Of a stretch of DNA of 22,451 bases, positions 1 through 6,393 are shown in pieces. Source of the DNA: a virus. The stretch's first letter is position 1. The number at the start of each line of letters is the position of its first letter. Where the stretch lies: IMG/VR virus record IMGVR_UViG_3300043570_002446, positions 1 to 22,451 of that record; one strand, 5' to 3'. The notes under the pieces were generated by a model. It ran no database searches. It saw only the letters and a program-made list of their open reading frames with translations, and was not told where the DNA came from. Made by a program: the position numbers and the translations under genes.

Positions 1-681
1 AGTAAACATACCTGTCGTAACTTTTGCTGATGTATTGGCATCATCTGCACGAGATGCGGCACCAGAAGCAACCGCTACATAAATACCGTTTTCAGATGCT
101 GTGCTCTGGTCTTTGAGGAGAACACGGTCACCAGCAACAAGTGTGACTCCATCAATTACGTCGCCTGCTTCAAGAGCCGAAGCGATTGCCACTGGAGCAA
201 CGGAGGCGACTCTTACTGAATCTTTGACATCAAGACCTTGACGAGCGGCATCAACATAACCCTTTGTAGCAATGTGTGCGGCATCTGTTGGGTCGGCAAC
301 TTTGGCATTGCCGTTTCCATCACGTTTTACAAGTTTAGAAACTGTTGCATCTGAGGTTGCATCTGTGAGCATTTGCCACATTGCGGCTGGCAATAGACCA
401 GCACTGTCGGTATCAGCAACAGCAAGTGTAAGAGTAATTGTTCCGTTTGACTCAAAAACTGAGAGTGCTTCAGCAATACCAGCACCACCACCAGAAACGA
501 TAGTATGTGGCAGGGACTTCCATGCCGAACCCGTGTACACCTTGATAGTGTCGGTTGCGGTGTTGTAAATTAGGCGACCTTCAAAGTTACCCGAAGATGG
601 GTCTGTGCCTAACTTTTCAAACGTAGCGTTAATCAGTTGATTCTGATTGAGGTCAATATTAGTTAGAAACTTTTGAGCCAT
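1..681 (-). CDS. Phage tail fibre protein, 3' end outside the window
   Basis: An uninterrupted 227-codon frame starts at the ATG at 681 and runs off the left edge, so the C-terminus is missing. AAGGAAG lies about 5 nt before the ATG as ribosome-binding site. The protein begins MAQKFLTNIDLNQNQLINAT, contains FEGRLIYNTATDTIKVYTGS (residues about 34-53), and later ATKGYVDAARQGLDVKDSVR followed by ENGIYVAVASGAASRADDAN. These are typical of phage tail fibre and tail collar proteins: an N-terminal virion-attachment part, the ATKGYVD segment and a beta-rich shaft. The role would be host receptor binding at the virion tip. It is last in a minus-strand series, 9 bp after the 142-residue fibre-like gene. 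The family call is firm; receptor specificity cannot be read because the tip is absent. Confidence 0.82.
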   Translation of the reverse strand, partial: MAQKFLTNIDLNQNQLINATFEKLGTDPSSGNFEGRLIYNTATDTIKVYTGSAWKSLPHTIVSGGGAGIAEALSVFESNGTITLTLAVADTDSAGLLPAAMWQMLTDATSDATVSKLVKRDGNGNAKVADPTDAAHIATKGYVDAARQGLDVKDSVRVASVAPVAIASALEAGDVIDGVTLVAGDRVLLKDQSTASENGIYVAVASGAASRADDANTSAKVTTGMFT

Positions 682-690
682 TGAACTTCC

Positions 691-1119
691 TTACGTGAGG
701 TATGCGAAACCAGAGAACGCTGATGTAAAGTTTACTACAACTTGAGAGACAGAAACATAGTTGACTTCCCCAAATACAACAGTTTTACCACTATCTACAA
801 TTGAAACAGATGGGTATCCACCCAAAGCATGGTTAATTGTCCATGTAGTAGTAGCCGTACCTTGTGTATGTATGTGACGGATAGATGATGGGTAAACAAG
901 ATTAAGGACTTGGTTTGGAGCAGTACCTGTGATGGTGGCACCTGCCGTACCTGTAGTGACTGTGCCGATACTGAGGGTATTAGGAGGACCAGCAACACCT
1001 GGATCATGCACTTCAAGTACTTGGTCAGCAGGCTCTGTTACGACAGAGACTGACTTCTTCTGTGTAACCGTAACGTACTTGTTCGGTTGCTTGGTTACCT
1101 CAACGGTTGTTGTGCTCAT
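691..1119 (-). CDS. Small phage tail fibre-like protein
   Basis: This 142-residue protein starts at the ATG at 1119, which overlaps the stop of the upstream gene as ATGA. A longer in-frame start at 1173 would lie deep inside the upstream gene and is not favoured. The centre has a Gly/Thr-rich segment with LSIGTVTTGTAGATITGTAP followed by NQVLNL, a pattern seen in phage fibre shafts. The C-terminal 55 residues (TWTINHALGGYPSVSIVDS, then VVFGEVNYVSVSQVVVNFTS) resemble a compact beta-domain common at the ends of phage fibre proteins. It probably forms part of the fibre or baseplate periphery. Overlap with the gene before and a 9-bp gap to the gene after suggest one late operon and translational coupling. 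Confidence 0.7.
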   Translation of the reverse strand: MSTTTVEVTKQPNKYVTVTQKKSVSVVTEPADQVLEVHDPGVAGPPNTLSIGTVTTGTAGATITGTAPNQVLNLVYPSSIRHIHTQGTATTTWTINHALGGYPSVSIVDSGKTVVFGEVNYVSVSQVVVNFTSAFSGFAYLT

Positions 1120-1823
1120 GCAGGCGGTGCAGAGATAGCAGCCTCTACAACGACCGTCCCACTCGCCAAGCAATCCCAGTCTCCAGCGGAGTCCTGAACA
1201 AACAAGTCAAAGTTGTAACTGCCTGAGGACACTGTGTTCTTATCCGAGATGTGCATTTCTAGTGTTCCGCCAGCAATCGGGGCAAGATAACCACGTTGCT
1301 CTACTGGAAGGGCAATAACGGTGGCTTCTGAAGGGGTGGACGCAAACCAACGAAGGTCTAGGACAGTGACACCTGCGGTGTTCTTTGCCTGCATGTAGGC
1401 GTTCTGTACGGTGAGGATGTCTCCATCAGCATCTTTCCATGTGAAAGTGCGACGGAAGTCCACACGTTGCTTAAAGCGGATTTCCATTGCTTGTGAATCC
1501 TCCCACGGAGTAATATTGTCAAGAGCCGATACAACGATTGTACCCTTTGCTACTGGTCTCTGAACTTCATTGATAGTTGCAAGAACATCATAGGCAAGTT
1601 CTCCCAACGGTAGATCCTGGGTTTCTTCGGCACTTAATGACAACATAATGCCATTTGCACTCGTTAAATCAACAGTTAATTCTTTTTTAGACAAGCCAGT
1701 AGTCTGGATAAAAGAACGAGCCTCAGTGGGTTTAATTTGTCTGTGAGTGCGCCTATCCTTGAGGATAATGAGGCGTTCCCATGGAAGCCCACGAGTAATG
1801 TTGTAGTTAACGGTATGGGGCAT
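1116..1823 (-). CDS. Virion structural protein with two tandem beta-domains (baseplate-like)
   Basis: A 235-residue protein that appears internally duplicated. Repeat 1 (about residues 1-108) has TRGLPWERLIILKDRRTHRQ, an LTVDLTSANG strand and LPLGELAYDVLATI. Repeat 2 (about 110-230) has RVDFRRTFTWKDADGDILTV, then TLEMHISDKNTVSSGSYNFD. Each copy follows the order polar strand, 'dkdG' turn, strand, loss-of-conservation loop, 'Y(D/N)(F/V)(L/D)' strand, as in N-terminal domains of phage upper-baseplate proteins (BppU type). That is my structural inference from the strand pattern, not a verified homology. No signal peptide or membrane segment. The start at 1823 has no Shine-Dalgarno but has TAAACT exactly 6 nt upstream, suggesting a leaderless mRNA. 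The stop overlaps the next gene as ATGA. Confidence 0.6.
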   Translation of the reverse strand: MPHTVNYNITRGLPWERLIILKDRRTHRQIKPTEARSFIQTTGLSKKELTVDLTSANGIMLSLSAEETQDLPLGELAYDVLATINEVQRPVAKGTIVVSALDNITPWEDSQAMEIRFKQRVDFRRTFTWKDADGDILTVQNAYMQAKNTAGVTVLDLRWFASTPSEATVIALPVEQRGYLAPIAGGTLEMHISDKNTVSSGSYNFDLFVQDSAGDWDCLASGTVVVEAAISAPPA

Positions 1824-1835
1824 ACACTTAGTTTA
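1824..1835 (-). promoter_or_regulatory. Leaderless promoter: -10 TAAACT 6 nt before the ATG
   Basis: On the minus strand TAAACT (1835-1830) is followed by AAGTGT and then the ATG at 1823. It matches the actinobacterial TANNNT -10 consensus at the distance that places transcription initiation on the start codon. The same TAAACT at the same distance precedes the gene at 4259. No convincing -35 was seen. Confidence 0.5.
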
Positions 1836-1837
1836 CT

Positions 1838-2005
1838 CTATGATTCGTCACCTTTTAAGAGCGCTCCAGCAAGGTGCACTGCTAAAGAAATAATAGAAAT
1901 CCAGATACCCCATTTAAGGGTTTGTCCACTAAGGGTAATGAGAACCATGCCTGTTCCGCTGAGTGTCCACGCAAGGCTATGCATTTCATTAATAAGTTTC
2001 TTCAC
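1838..2005 (-). CDS. Small two-helix membrane protein, holin candidate
   Basis: A 55-residue protein that starts at GTG (2005), chosen because AGGA lies 5 nt upstream and no ATG in frame is better placed. After a short KKLINEMHS head it has two hydrophobic segments, about residues 11-28 (LAWTLSGTGMVLITLSG) and 33-50 (WGIWISIISLAVHLAGALL), and ends KGDES. A basic N-terminus, a hydrophobic hairpin and a charged tail are the layout of small phage holins, and its place beside tail genes and a secreted protein fits lysis or envelope work. Holins share little sequence, so this is topology-based only. An unrelated small phage membrane protein is equally possible. Confidence 0.6.
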   Translation of the reverse strand: MKKLINEMHSLAWTLSGTGMVLITLSGQTLKWGIWISIISLAVHLAGALLKGDES

Positions 2006-2035
2006 AAGGCTCCTAAGTCGTCACGTTTCAACTTG

Positions 2036-3871
2036 TTATCTACGTCTAGAAACGACTGGTGCGGGCAATATAAATGATACCGTAGTTACGGCAATGACAA
2101 CTCTGCGTCCACTGACAGGTATCACCGATCCAATAGCGGTATAGGTGTCAAAGACACCCTCGTAGACATTTAATTCTTTTTCAAAAGATTTCTTGACGGC
2201 TTTAGGGGCATCCTGCACAGCGTCCACAATGGCAAGACCATCTTCTGGGGTTACTGCCGAAGCCACGATTGCGTCAAAGACTTCAGCCGCTTGCTCTCCT
2301 GAAACGCTTTCCAGCACTTTGGCGCTCGTAGCGAGTTCGGTGGCTTGTCCTTCACTTACCCCACCTTCTTGAGAAATGACCAAATCCACCACTTGAGCAA
2401 CTTGATCGTTTGTAATGGTGTCGTTTTCAAGGATATTCACTACTTCCTCAAACTTACTGTCCGACAGTTCTGGGGTCAAAATGGCATCAAAGGTTTGTGT
2501 CAAAACCTCATCGGACACTTCTTCGTCAAAAATGGCATTGATTACTGTTGCAAACTCGTTGTCATCAAGTGGGCTGTCAAGAATCTGGGCAGCAAGGGCA
2601 ACTGTTTCCGCATCAGACAAGTCACCGTCAAATGCAGCCGTAAAGACCGCTTCTAGTTCTGCTGGTGAAAGGTCGGAATCCAGCATGTTATCAACAATTG
2701 CGCTCATCTCTTCAACACTTGCTTCTTCACTAAAGACGGTGTCCATCACAATTGTAAGTTCTTCGTCCGAAAGATTAGAACTCAGCAAAGAAACTAAGAC
2801 TTCAGACACTTGCTCGGTATCAGTCGTATCGGCAAGTACGGCATCCATTACGGTAGAAAACTGTTCCGTTGAGAGGTCGGCGCTTAATATGTCATCAAGT
2901 GCAGCCGTTATCTCTTCGGTAGAAGCGTCAGGGGTAAAGGTGTCCTCAAGGATATTCGTTAATACCGCATCCGATATAACCTCACCGACAAACGGTAGCG
3001 TTTCGTCTGTATCAACGGTAGTATCTGGGTATGTTATATCTGGTGTTAAATCTGTTGTCTCTGTCGGTATCACTTCTGGGATTATTGCTGGTATTTCTTC
3101 AGGAAGCGTCGTTACTGTGGGTACTTCTATCTGTTCTAGCACTGTTGTCCCCGTTGGTACTTCTGGAACTACCAAGTCAGGAACAGTAATTGTCGGTATT
3201 TCTAGTGTTGTTGACGTGGTCGTTGATTCTTCTGGCAATGTTGTTTGGAGTACGGAAGAGGTAGATGAGTTTTCAGGGATAGTGGTATCCGCTGGAATAG
3301 TGGTATCCGCTGGAATAGTGGTATCAGGAACTGTGGTAGTTGGTGGAATAGTGGTATCAGGAACTGTGGTAGTTGGCGCAGCAATACCATTCCATAATGA
3401 TAAATTGCTAATTGTGAGATGACCAGGTTGACAGCAGGTATCTATTGAGTATTGGCGAAATGTAAAGATGTCGCCTTCTTCAACAGGCACAGACAAGGTT
3501 CCCGATGAAGTGTTGATTTGTGTAATCAGCGTGTAAACCCCGTTGATGCCGTACTGCGGTGGGTCAAATACCCAACCGTCATTCGTTTGATATGACCAAG
3601 TAAAATCAAGGGTTGCTAGATCATCAGGGATTGTGGTTTCAATTTTGACCCAATGCGCTCCCCCACAAGGTGACCCTTGCGGTGCTAATTGGTTATCAGG
3701 ACCATGTAAAGTTATGGCGTTGTCTACGACTTCAATGTAACCACCACAGTTTTGTGATTGGCTGTATGTCCACTCACCAAGTACGTCGGCTTTAACAGAT
3801 GTAGTAAAAGGAGTGATCCAAGCAAAGATCGCTACAGGAAGGTAGATCCAGAAACCTTTACGCAGCCTCAT
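2036..3871 (-). CDS. Large secreted or surface protein: signal peptide, beta-domain, Thr/Pro stalk, 17-residue helical repeats, C-terminal anchor
   Basis: The start at 3871 is preferred over the ATG at 3907 because GGAGG sits 6 nt upstream and the product then opens with a proper signal peptide (MRLRKGFWIYLPVAIFAW..., predicted cleavage after TTSVKA). This gives 611 residues. Order: an N-terminal beta-rich, Cys-containing domain (DVLGEWTYSQSQNCGGYIEV to SIDTCCQPGHLTISNLSLWN) resembling a carbohydrate-binding jelly roll; a stalk of TTTVPDTTIP-type repeats; a linker rich in V, P, E and T; about ten acidic repeats of 17 residues (for example LSTEQFSTVMDAVLADT, LSDEELTIVMDTVFSEE, LSPAELEAVFTAAFDGD); and a final hydrophobic stretch (VVIAVTTVSFILPAPVV) ending SRRR. 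The whole resembles an actinobacterial cell-surface protein rather than a virion fibre. It could act in superinfection exclusion or lysis, or decorate the virion; the sequence does not decide. Confidence 0.72.
   Translation of the reverse strand: MRLRKGFWIYLPVAIFAWITPFTTSVKADVLGEWTYSQSQNCGGYIEVVDNAITLHGPDNQLAPQGSPCGGAHWVKIETTIPDDLATLDFTWSYQTNDGWVFDPPQYGINGVYTLITQINTSSGTLSVPVEEGDIFTFRQYSIDTCCQPGHLTISNLSLWNGIAAPTTTVPDTTIPPTTTVPDTTIPADTTIPADTTIPENSSTSSVLQTTLPEESTTTSTTLEIPTITVPDLVVPEVPTGTTVLEQIEVPTVTTLPEEIPAIIPEVIPTETTDLTPDITYPDTTVDTDETLPFVGEVISDAVLTNILEDTFTPDASTEEITAALDDILSADLSTEQFSTVMDAVLADTTDTEQVSEVLVSLLSSNLSDEELTIVMDTVFSEEASVEEMSAIVDNMLDSDLSPAELEAVFTAAFDGDLSDAETVALAAQILDSPLDDNEFATVINAIFDEEVSDEVLTQTFDAILTPELSDSKFEEVVNILENDTITNDQVAQVVDLVISQEGGVSEGQATELATSAKVLESVSGEQAAEVFDAIVASAVTPEDGLAIVDAVQDAPKAVKKSFEKELNVYEGVFDTYTAIGSVIPVSGRRVVIAVTTVSFILPAPVVSRRR
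3276..3376 (-). repeat. Tandem DNA repeats encoding the Thr/Val/Pro stalk
   Basis: A 32-bp unit beginning GGAATAGTGGTATCAGG occurs identically at 3312-3343 and 3345-3376 (33-bp period, 11 residues). Two near-copies of an 18-bp unit, ending TAGTGGTATCCGCT, precede it. They encode the repeating TT(I/V)P units and are prone to slippage, so stalk length probably varies between relatives. Confidence 0.8.
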
Positions 3872-3889
3872 ATGCCTCCGTAGATACGA

Positions 3890-3919
3890 AAGACGGATCG
3901 CTCGCAAGCAACCCGTCTT
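3890..3919 (-). promoter_or_regulatory. Stable hairpin in the 5' leader of the surface-protein gene
   Basis: AAGACGG (minus-strand 3919-3913) pairs with CCGTCTT (3896-3890). Pairing continues inward (GTTGCT with AGCGAT, including wobbles) to a 4-nt loop, giving about 13 bp. It ends about 10 nt before the GGAGG ribosome-binding site at 3875-3879. It could stabilise the transcript or set ribosome access. No T-run follows, so it is not an intrinsic terminator. Confidence 0.55.
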
Positions 3920-3938
3920 CGTTGAGTCTCGGTATTAC

Positions 3939-3968
3939 ATTATACACGATTTTGAACATCGTACTCAA
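3939..3968 (-). promoter_or_regulatory. Sigma70-like promoter for the surface-protein gene
   Basis: On the minus strand TTGAGT (3968-3963) and a perfect TATAAT (3944-3939) are separated by 18 bp. Initiation near 3932 would give a leader of about 60 nt carrying the hairpin at 3890-3919 and the GGAGG site. This is the best canonical -35/-10 pair I saw in the window. Confidence 0.55.
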
Positions 3969-3987
3969 TACTTAGTATATAAAGCAC

Positions 3988-4131
3988 TTAATATACCCCT
4001 TCACAGCAAGCATCACGGCTTCCACATTGAGGACAACGGTAGTGGGCATGCTCAGGACGCATGCGAGCACCGCAGTGAACACATTGCTCACTACAGTCGG
4101 CTACTTGAGGACTTGGAGTTTGACTTCCCAT
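3988..4131 (-). CDS. 47-residue zinc-ribbon protein
   Basis: The protein is MGSQTPSPQVADCSEQCVHC followed by GARMRPEHAHYRCPQCGSRD and ACCEGVY. It has a CxxC pair at residues 17-20, a second at 33-36 with the context YRCPQCGSRDACCEG, and a further CC, so it is a small metal-binding ribbon with at least four Cys ligands. The start at 4131 is the only ATG after the in-frame stop upstream; its ribosome-binding site is weak (AGG 5 nt upstream). The N-terminal 10 codons overlap the end of the 52-residue gene in another frame, which suggests coupled translation. Small zinc ribbons of this kind are frequent in phages, often of unknown role. Too short for automatic calling, but the Cys pattern makes it credible. 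Confidence 0.65.
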   Translation of the reverse strand: MGSQTPSPQVADCSEQCVHCGARMRPEHAHYRCPQCGSRDACCEGVY

Positions 4132-4259
4132 GCACCTGTGCCCACAGACTTAATACTAAGTAATATAGACGTTTTGTAGCCATGTGCTTTGGCAAGACGC
4201 ATTGCTTGATCAATGGCATCCTGCATAGATGGAGTGTGTATTGGGTATGTGACAATCAC
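4101..4259 (-). CDS. 52-residue protein of unknown function with leaderless start
   Basis: Starting at GTG (4259) the product reads MIVTYPIHTPSMQDAIDQAM, RLAKAHGYKTSILLSIKSVG, TGAWEVKLQVLK. The predicted pattern is strand, helix (SMQDAIDQAMRLAKAHG), strand, strand (WEVKLQVLK), a complete small alpha/beta fold. I do not recognise a named family. The start is supported by TAAACT placed exactly 6 nt upstream, the same arrangement as at 1823. An ATG at 4226 is a possible internal alternative. The last 31 bp overlap the zinc-ribbon gene. This short gene is supported by codon-like structure and by its promoter, not by a recognised relative. Confidence 0.55.
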   Translation of the reverse strand: MIVTYPIHTPSMQDAIDQAMRLAKAHGYKTSILLSIKSVGTGAWEVKLQVLK

Positions 4260-4275
4260 GGCTATAGTTTACATC
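4260..4275. promoter_or_regulatory. Bidirectional promoter with overlapping -10 hexamers
   Basis: CTATAGTTTA carries TATAGT on the plus strand (4263-4268), ending 7 nt before the ATG of the dioxygenase gene at 4276, and TAAACT on the minus strand (4271-4266), ending 6 nt before the GTG at 4259. Only 16 bp separate two divergent start codons. Both transcripts would be leaderless, and polymerase could occupy only one direction at a time. Confidence 0.55.
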
Positions 4276-5037
4276 ATGGAACTACATGACTTAACTATCC
4301 CAGCCCCAGCCCCAGGACCAGCCGATTGGAATGACGATGGTTTTGTTATTAAGAAAGGCTTTCTTCCAGAGAACCTGTTGGTTGCTTATGAGCAGTGTTG
4401 GATTGAGCATAATGAAGAACGACCTGGTGGTTGGCCTGATTGCACTCCTTACCGTCGTCACCCAGAAGTTATGAATATTTTGACACATCACAACATTAAT
4501 GACACAATGGAACGCTTACTTGGTGAACCAGCGGCTGTTCACTTAAATCTAACTGGTTGGGTTACTACTCGCCGTAATTGGCATCAAGATACATATTTAA
4601 ATCCAGAACACGTTGGTGATTACTACGTTGCAATTTGGATTGCTTTGGAAGACATTCATCCTGATTCTGGTCCTTTTCAGTTTGTGCGAGGGTCACACCG
4701 TTGGCCTGTGGTAACACAAGAAAAGATACTTGCAGCGCTTTCACCAGAAGAACGAGATCATCGTTGGCCTAAACACAGTGAACGCATCTTAACTCCACTG
4801 TTTGAAGCAGAGATTGAGAAGCGTAATGCGGAAGTTGTTACGTACCTTCCAAAACGTGGTGATGTTCTTTTCTGGCATGGTCGCTTAGTACATCGTGGTT
4901 CTGTACCAAATGTTGATGGGATGGTGCGTAAATCGCTAATTGCACACTACTCAGGTATTAATCACAGACAGGACATGCCTACAGCACAGAAGCATGGTGG
5001 TGGCTGGTATTTCCCAATTGATGGAGGAAATGTTTAA
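4276..5037 (+). CDS. Phytanoyl-CoA dioxygenase (PhyH) family 2-oxoglutarate/Fe(II) oxygenase
   Basis: A 253-residue protein. The iron ligands are visible as H103-x-D105 (WHQDTYLNPEH) and a distal His, H206 (FWHGRLVHRGS). An Arg about 12 residues later (R218) is placed to hold 2-oxoglutarate. GPFQFVRGSHRWP (about 132-144) is the characteristic PhyH segment after the first ligand pair. The fold hydroxylates small molecules or amino-acid-type substrates; the substrate cannot be told. The ATG at 4276 is chosen over an upstream in-frame ATG at 4213 because TATAGT ends 7 nt before it (leaderless) and the upstream 21 residues look non-coding. It overlaps the methyltransferase gene by one base (TAATG). 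The pair is a plus-strand island among minus-strand genes, which suggests acquisition as a unit. Such auxiliary enzymes are frequent in aquatic phages. Confidence 0.82.
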   Translation: MELHDLTIPAPAPGPADWNDDGFVIKKGFLPENLLVAYEQCWIEHNEERPGGWPDCTPYRRHPEVMNILTHHNINDTMERLLGEPAAVHLNLTGWVTTRRNWHQDTYLNPEHVGDYYVAIWIALEDIHPDSGPFQFVRGSHRWPVVTQEKILAALSPEERDHRWPKHSERILTPLFEAEIEKRNAEVVTYLPKRGDVLFWHGRLVHRGSVPNVDGMVRKSLIAHYSGINHRQDMPTAQKHGGGWYFPIDGGNV

Positions 5038-5618
5038 TGAAACTTTTAAATGTTGGTTGTGGAACACATTACGCACAAGGTTGGGTAAACGCAGACACAT
5101 GGGAAACAGAAGATACTAAACCAGACGTCAAGGTAACTCCTGGTCAACCGTACCCTTTTGAAGACAACACATTTGATGCCATATACATGGGACATGTACT
5201 GGAACACATTCCATGGCTAGAAGTATCTACATTCCTTAAAGATATGCAGCGTATTGCTAAACCCAATGCACCAATGCTTGTTGTTGGGCCAGACGTTCAT
5301 AAAACTATTAAGCGATGGAAAGAAGGACAAGAGCCATGGTGGATGGTGGAGTCAGTTATGGAACACCTAGATGTTCCTAGCACCCATGTTCCTGGTTTGG
5401 AATGGTGGGATGGGGCACACCATCATTGGAATTGCCATGAGGCACGAGTTGAAAAGTTATTGAACTCATTGGAATTTAATAAAATTGTCAACGTATTTGA
5501 TGCAATACCTAATGATCCAGAAGGTAAGGCATGGTTTGATGAAAAGAACCAAATTGAATGGCCTGTTGTAGGTAAATACTTTTGGCAACTAGCCTTTAGT
5601 TGTAAAAATATTAGTTAA
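5037..5618 (+). CDS. Class I SAM-dependent methyltransferase (type 11)
   Basis: A 193-residue protein. Motif I is LLNVGCGTHYAQGW at the N-terminus (SAM glycine loop at NVGCGT, residues 5-10), with an acidic residue after the second strand (VNADTW). The post-motif stretch FDAIYMGHVLEHI (about 47-59) is typical of Methyltransf_11 members acting on small molecules or sugars. It begins on the stop of the dioxygenase gene (TAATG), with GGAGG about 9 nt upstream inside that gene, so the two are translationally coupled. The pair may modify the same substrate, possibly a glycan or surface molecule; that is inference. It ends 6 bp from the convergent holin-like gene. Confidence 0.8.
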   Translation: MKLLNVGCGTHYAQGWVNADTWETEDTKPDVKVTPGQPYPFEDNTFDAIYMGHVLEHIPWLEVSTFLKDMQRIAKPNAPMLVVGPDVHKTIKRWKEGQEPWWMVESVMEHLDVPSTHVPGLEWWDGAHHHWNCHEARVEKLLNSLEFNKIVNVFDAIPNDPEGKAWFDEKNQIEWPVVGKYFWQLAFSCKNIS

Positions 5619-5624
5619 TACTAA

Positions 5625-5906
5625 CTATTCCTCGTTATCAGGAATTCCGTTACCATCTTTATCTTCGCCATTGCGACCAGTTGAAATCATAAGACCTGCA
5701 AGAGTTCCAGTGATGAATGTTGCAACTGATGACAAGACACCAAAGAACATCTTGTCATTTTCGGCTTGAGCGCCAATTGGCTGTGTAACAAACACAAGTG
5801 CCCAAAGAACGCCGATGGTTGTAATCATAAGAACGAACCCAAGCATGCAACCAATAACAAACTTAAGGCGTGCATCTAGTTCTGCTGGTGTCAAACGCTT
5901 TTTCAT
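5625..5906 (-). CDS. Two-helix membrane protein, holin-like
   Basis: A 93-residue protein with a basic, polar head (MKKRLTPAELDARLK), a first membrane segment at about residues 16-40 and a second at about 53-75 (MFFGVLSSVATFITGTLAGL), and an acidic tail GEDKDGNGIPDNEE. The tail resembles a calcium-binding DxDxDG loop (DKDGNGIPD). Two membrane segments with a charged tail suit a holin. Its start overlaps the lipoprotein stop (ATGA), so the two are made together, as in lysis cassettes. No endolysin gene is seen nearby, which weakens the lysis reading. Confidence 0.65.
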   Translation of the reverse strand: MKKRLTPAELDARLKFVIGCMLGFVLMITTIGVLWALVFVTQPIGAQAENDKMFFGVLSSVATFITGTLAGLMISTGRNGEDKDGNGIPDNEE

Positions 5907-6127
5907 GGGGCAACTATCTCCTCTGTTGGAATGGTGTCAATAACTGAAGATCCTGCAAGTGGATCAAAGCCGAGCAATACATCGGGACATGCTCCATCTA
6001 CTTCACACACTGGCTTTTGACATTGTGGTGCTTCCCATTTTTCTGGGTCTTGACACTCATAACGGTAGTTACCGTCGTATCCACAACCTGCGAGCAAAAG
6101 AGCAGAAATGAAAAGTAGTTTCTTCAT
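5903..6127 (-). CDS. Small phage lipoprotein
   Basis: From the ATG at 6127 the product is 74 residues and opens MKKLLFISALLLAGCGYDGN: basic head, hydrophobic core and a clear lipobox LLAGC, with lipidation expected at the Cys. The mature part is Cys-rich (YECQDPEKWEAPQCQKPVCE, DGACPDVL), four or more Cys that could form disulfides outside the membrane. I recall proteins with the same GYDGxYRYxCQDPxxW opening from aquatic phages, role unknown. A longer start at 6154 is rejected because TATAAT lies exactly 6 nt before 6127, inside that extension. Overlap with the holin-like gene suggests a lysis or envelope role such as a spanin-like or exclusion lipoprotein. Confidence 0.72.
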   Translation of the reverse strand: MKKLLFISALLLAGCGYDGNYRYECQDPEKWEAPQCQKPVCEVDGACPDVLLGFDPLAGSSVIDTIPTEEIVAP

Positions 6128-6139
6128 CCATAGATTATA
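6128..6139 (-). promoter_or_regulatory. Leaderless promoter: -10 TATAAT 6 nt before the ATG
   Basis: Minus-strand TATAAT (6139-6134), then CTATGG, then the ATG at 6127. A perfect -10 hexamer at the leaderless distance; no clear -35. Confidence 0.6.
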
Positions 6140-6198
6140 GACGGTATGGAACATAGGGTGCGAGTAACACGAGGCACCCTCACTATTGTAAGTAGTTG

Positions 6199-6390
6199 TT
6201 ATACCCTGTGACGACTTTTAAAGTCATGATGGTAATCAACGAAGTATCCTCTGTATTGCTTATCCTCAGGGGAGTGGTCGTACTCTTCAATGGCATTCAT
6301 AACAGCCTTGTGAAAAGAGCGGACAAAAGCAATAACGGAGATGATAGTTAGGCAGACCATAGAACTTTTAAGTATAACCGATTTATTCAT
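6199..6390 (-). CDS. Single-pass small membrane protein, unknown
   Basis: 63 residues with one hydrophobic segment near the N-terminus (about residues 7-26, including MVCLTIISVIAFV), followed by a polar, His/Tyr-rich tail (EYDHSPEDKQYRGYFVDYHH). Topology is probably an N-terminal anchor or uncleaved signal. GGAGG lies 7 nt before the ATG at 6390, and the stop of the FmdB-like gene is only 3 nt upstream, so that Shine-Dalgarno lies within the end of the FmdB-like gene. I do not recognise a family. Confidence 0.6.
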   Translation of the reverse strand: MNKSVILKSSMVCLTIISVIAFVRSFHKAVMNAIEEYDHSPEDKQYRGYFVDYHHDFKSRHRV

Positions 6391-6393
6391 GAA

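Noticed and set aside
2415-3422. Long plus-strand frame of 335 codons
   Set aside because: It is antisense to the surface-protein gene; its Ser/Val-rich composition mirrors the Asp/Glu/Thr-rich sense frame, and it has no ribosome-binding site.
5611-5624. Bidirectional terminator TTAGT-TAAT-ACTAA between convergent genes
   Set aside because: Only five AT-rich pairs and no clear T-run; too weak to annotate.
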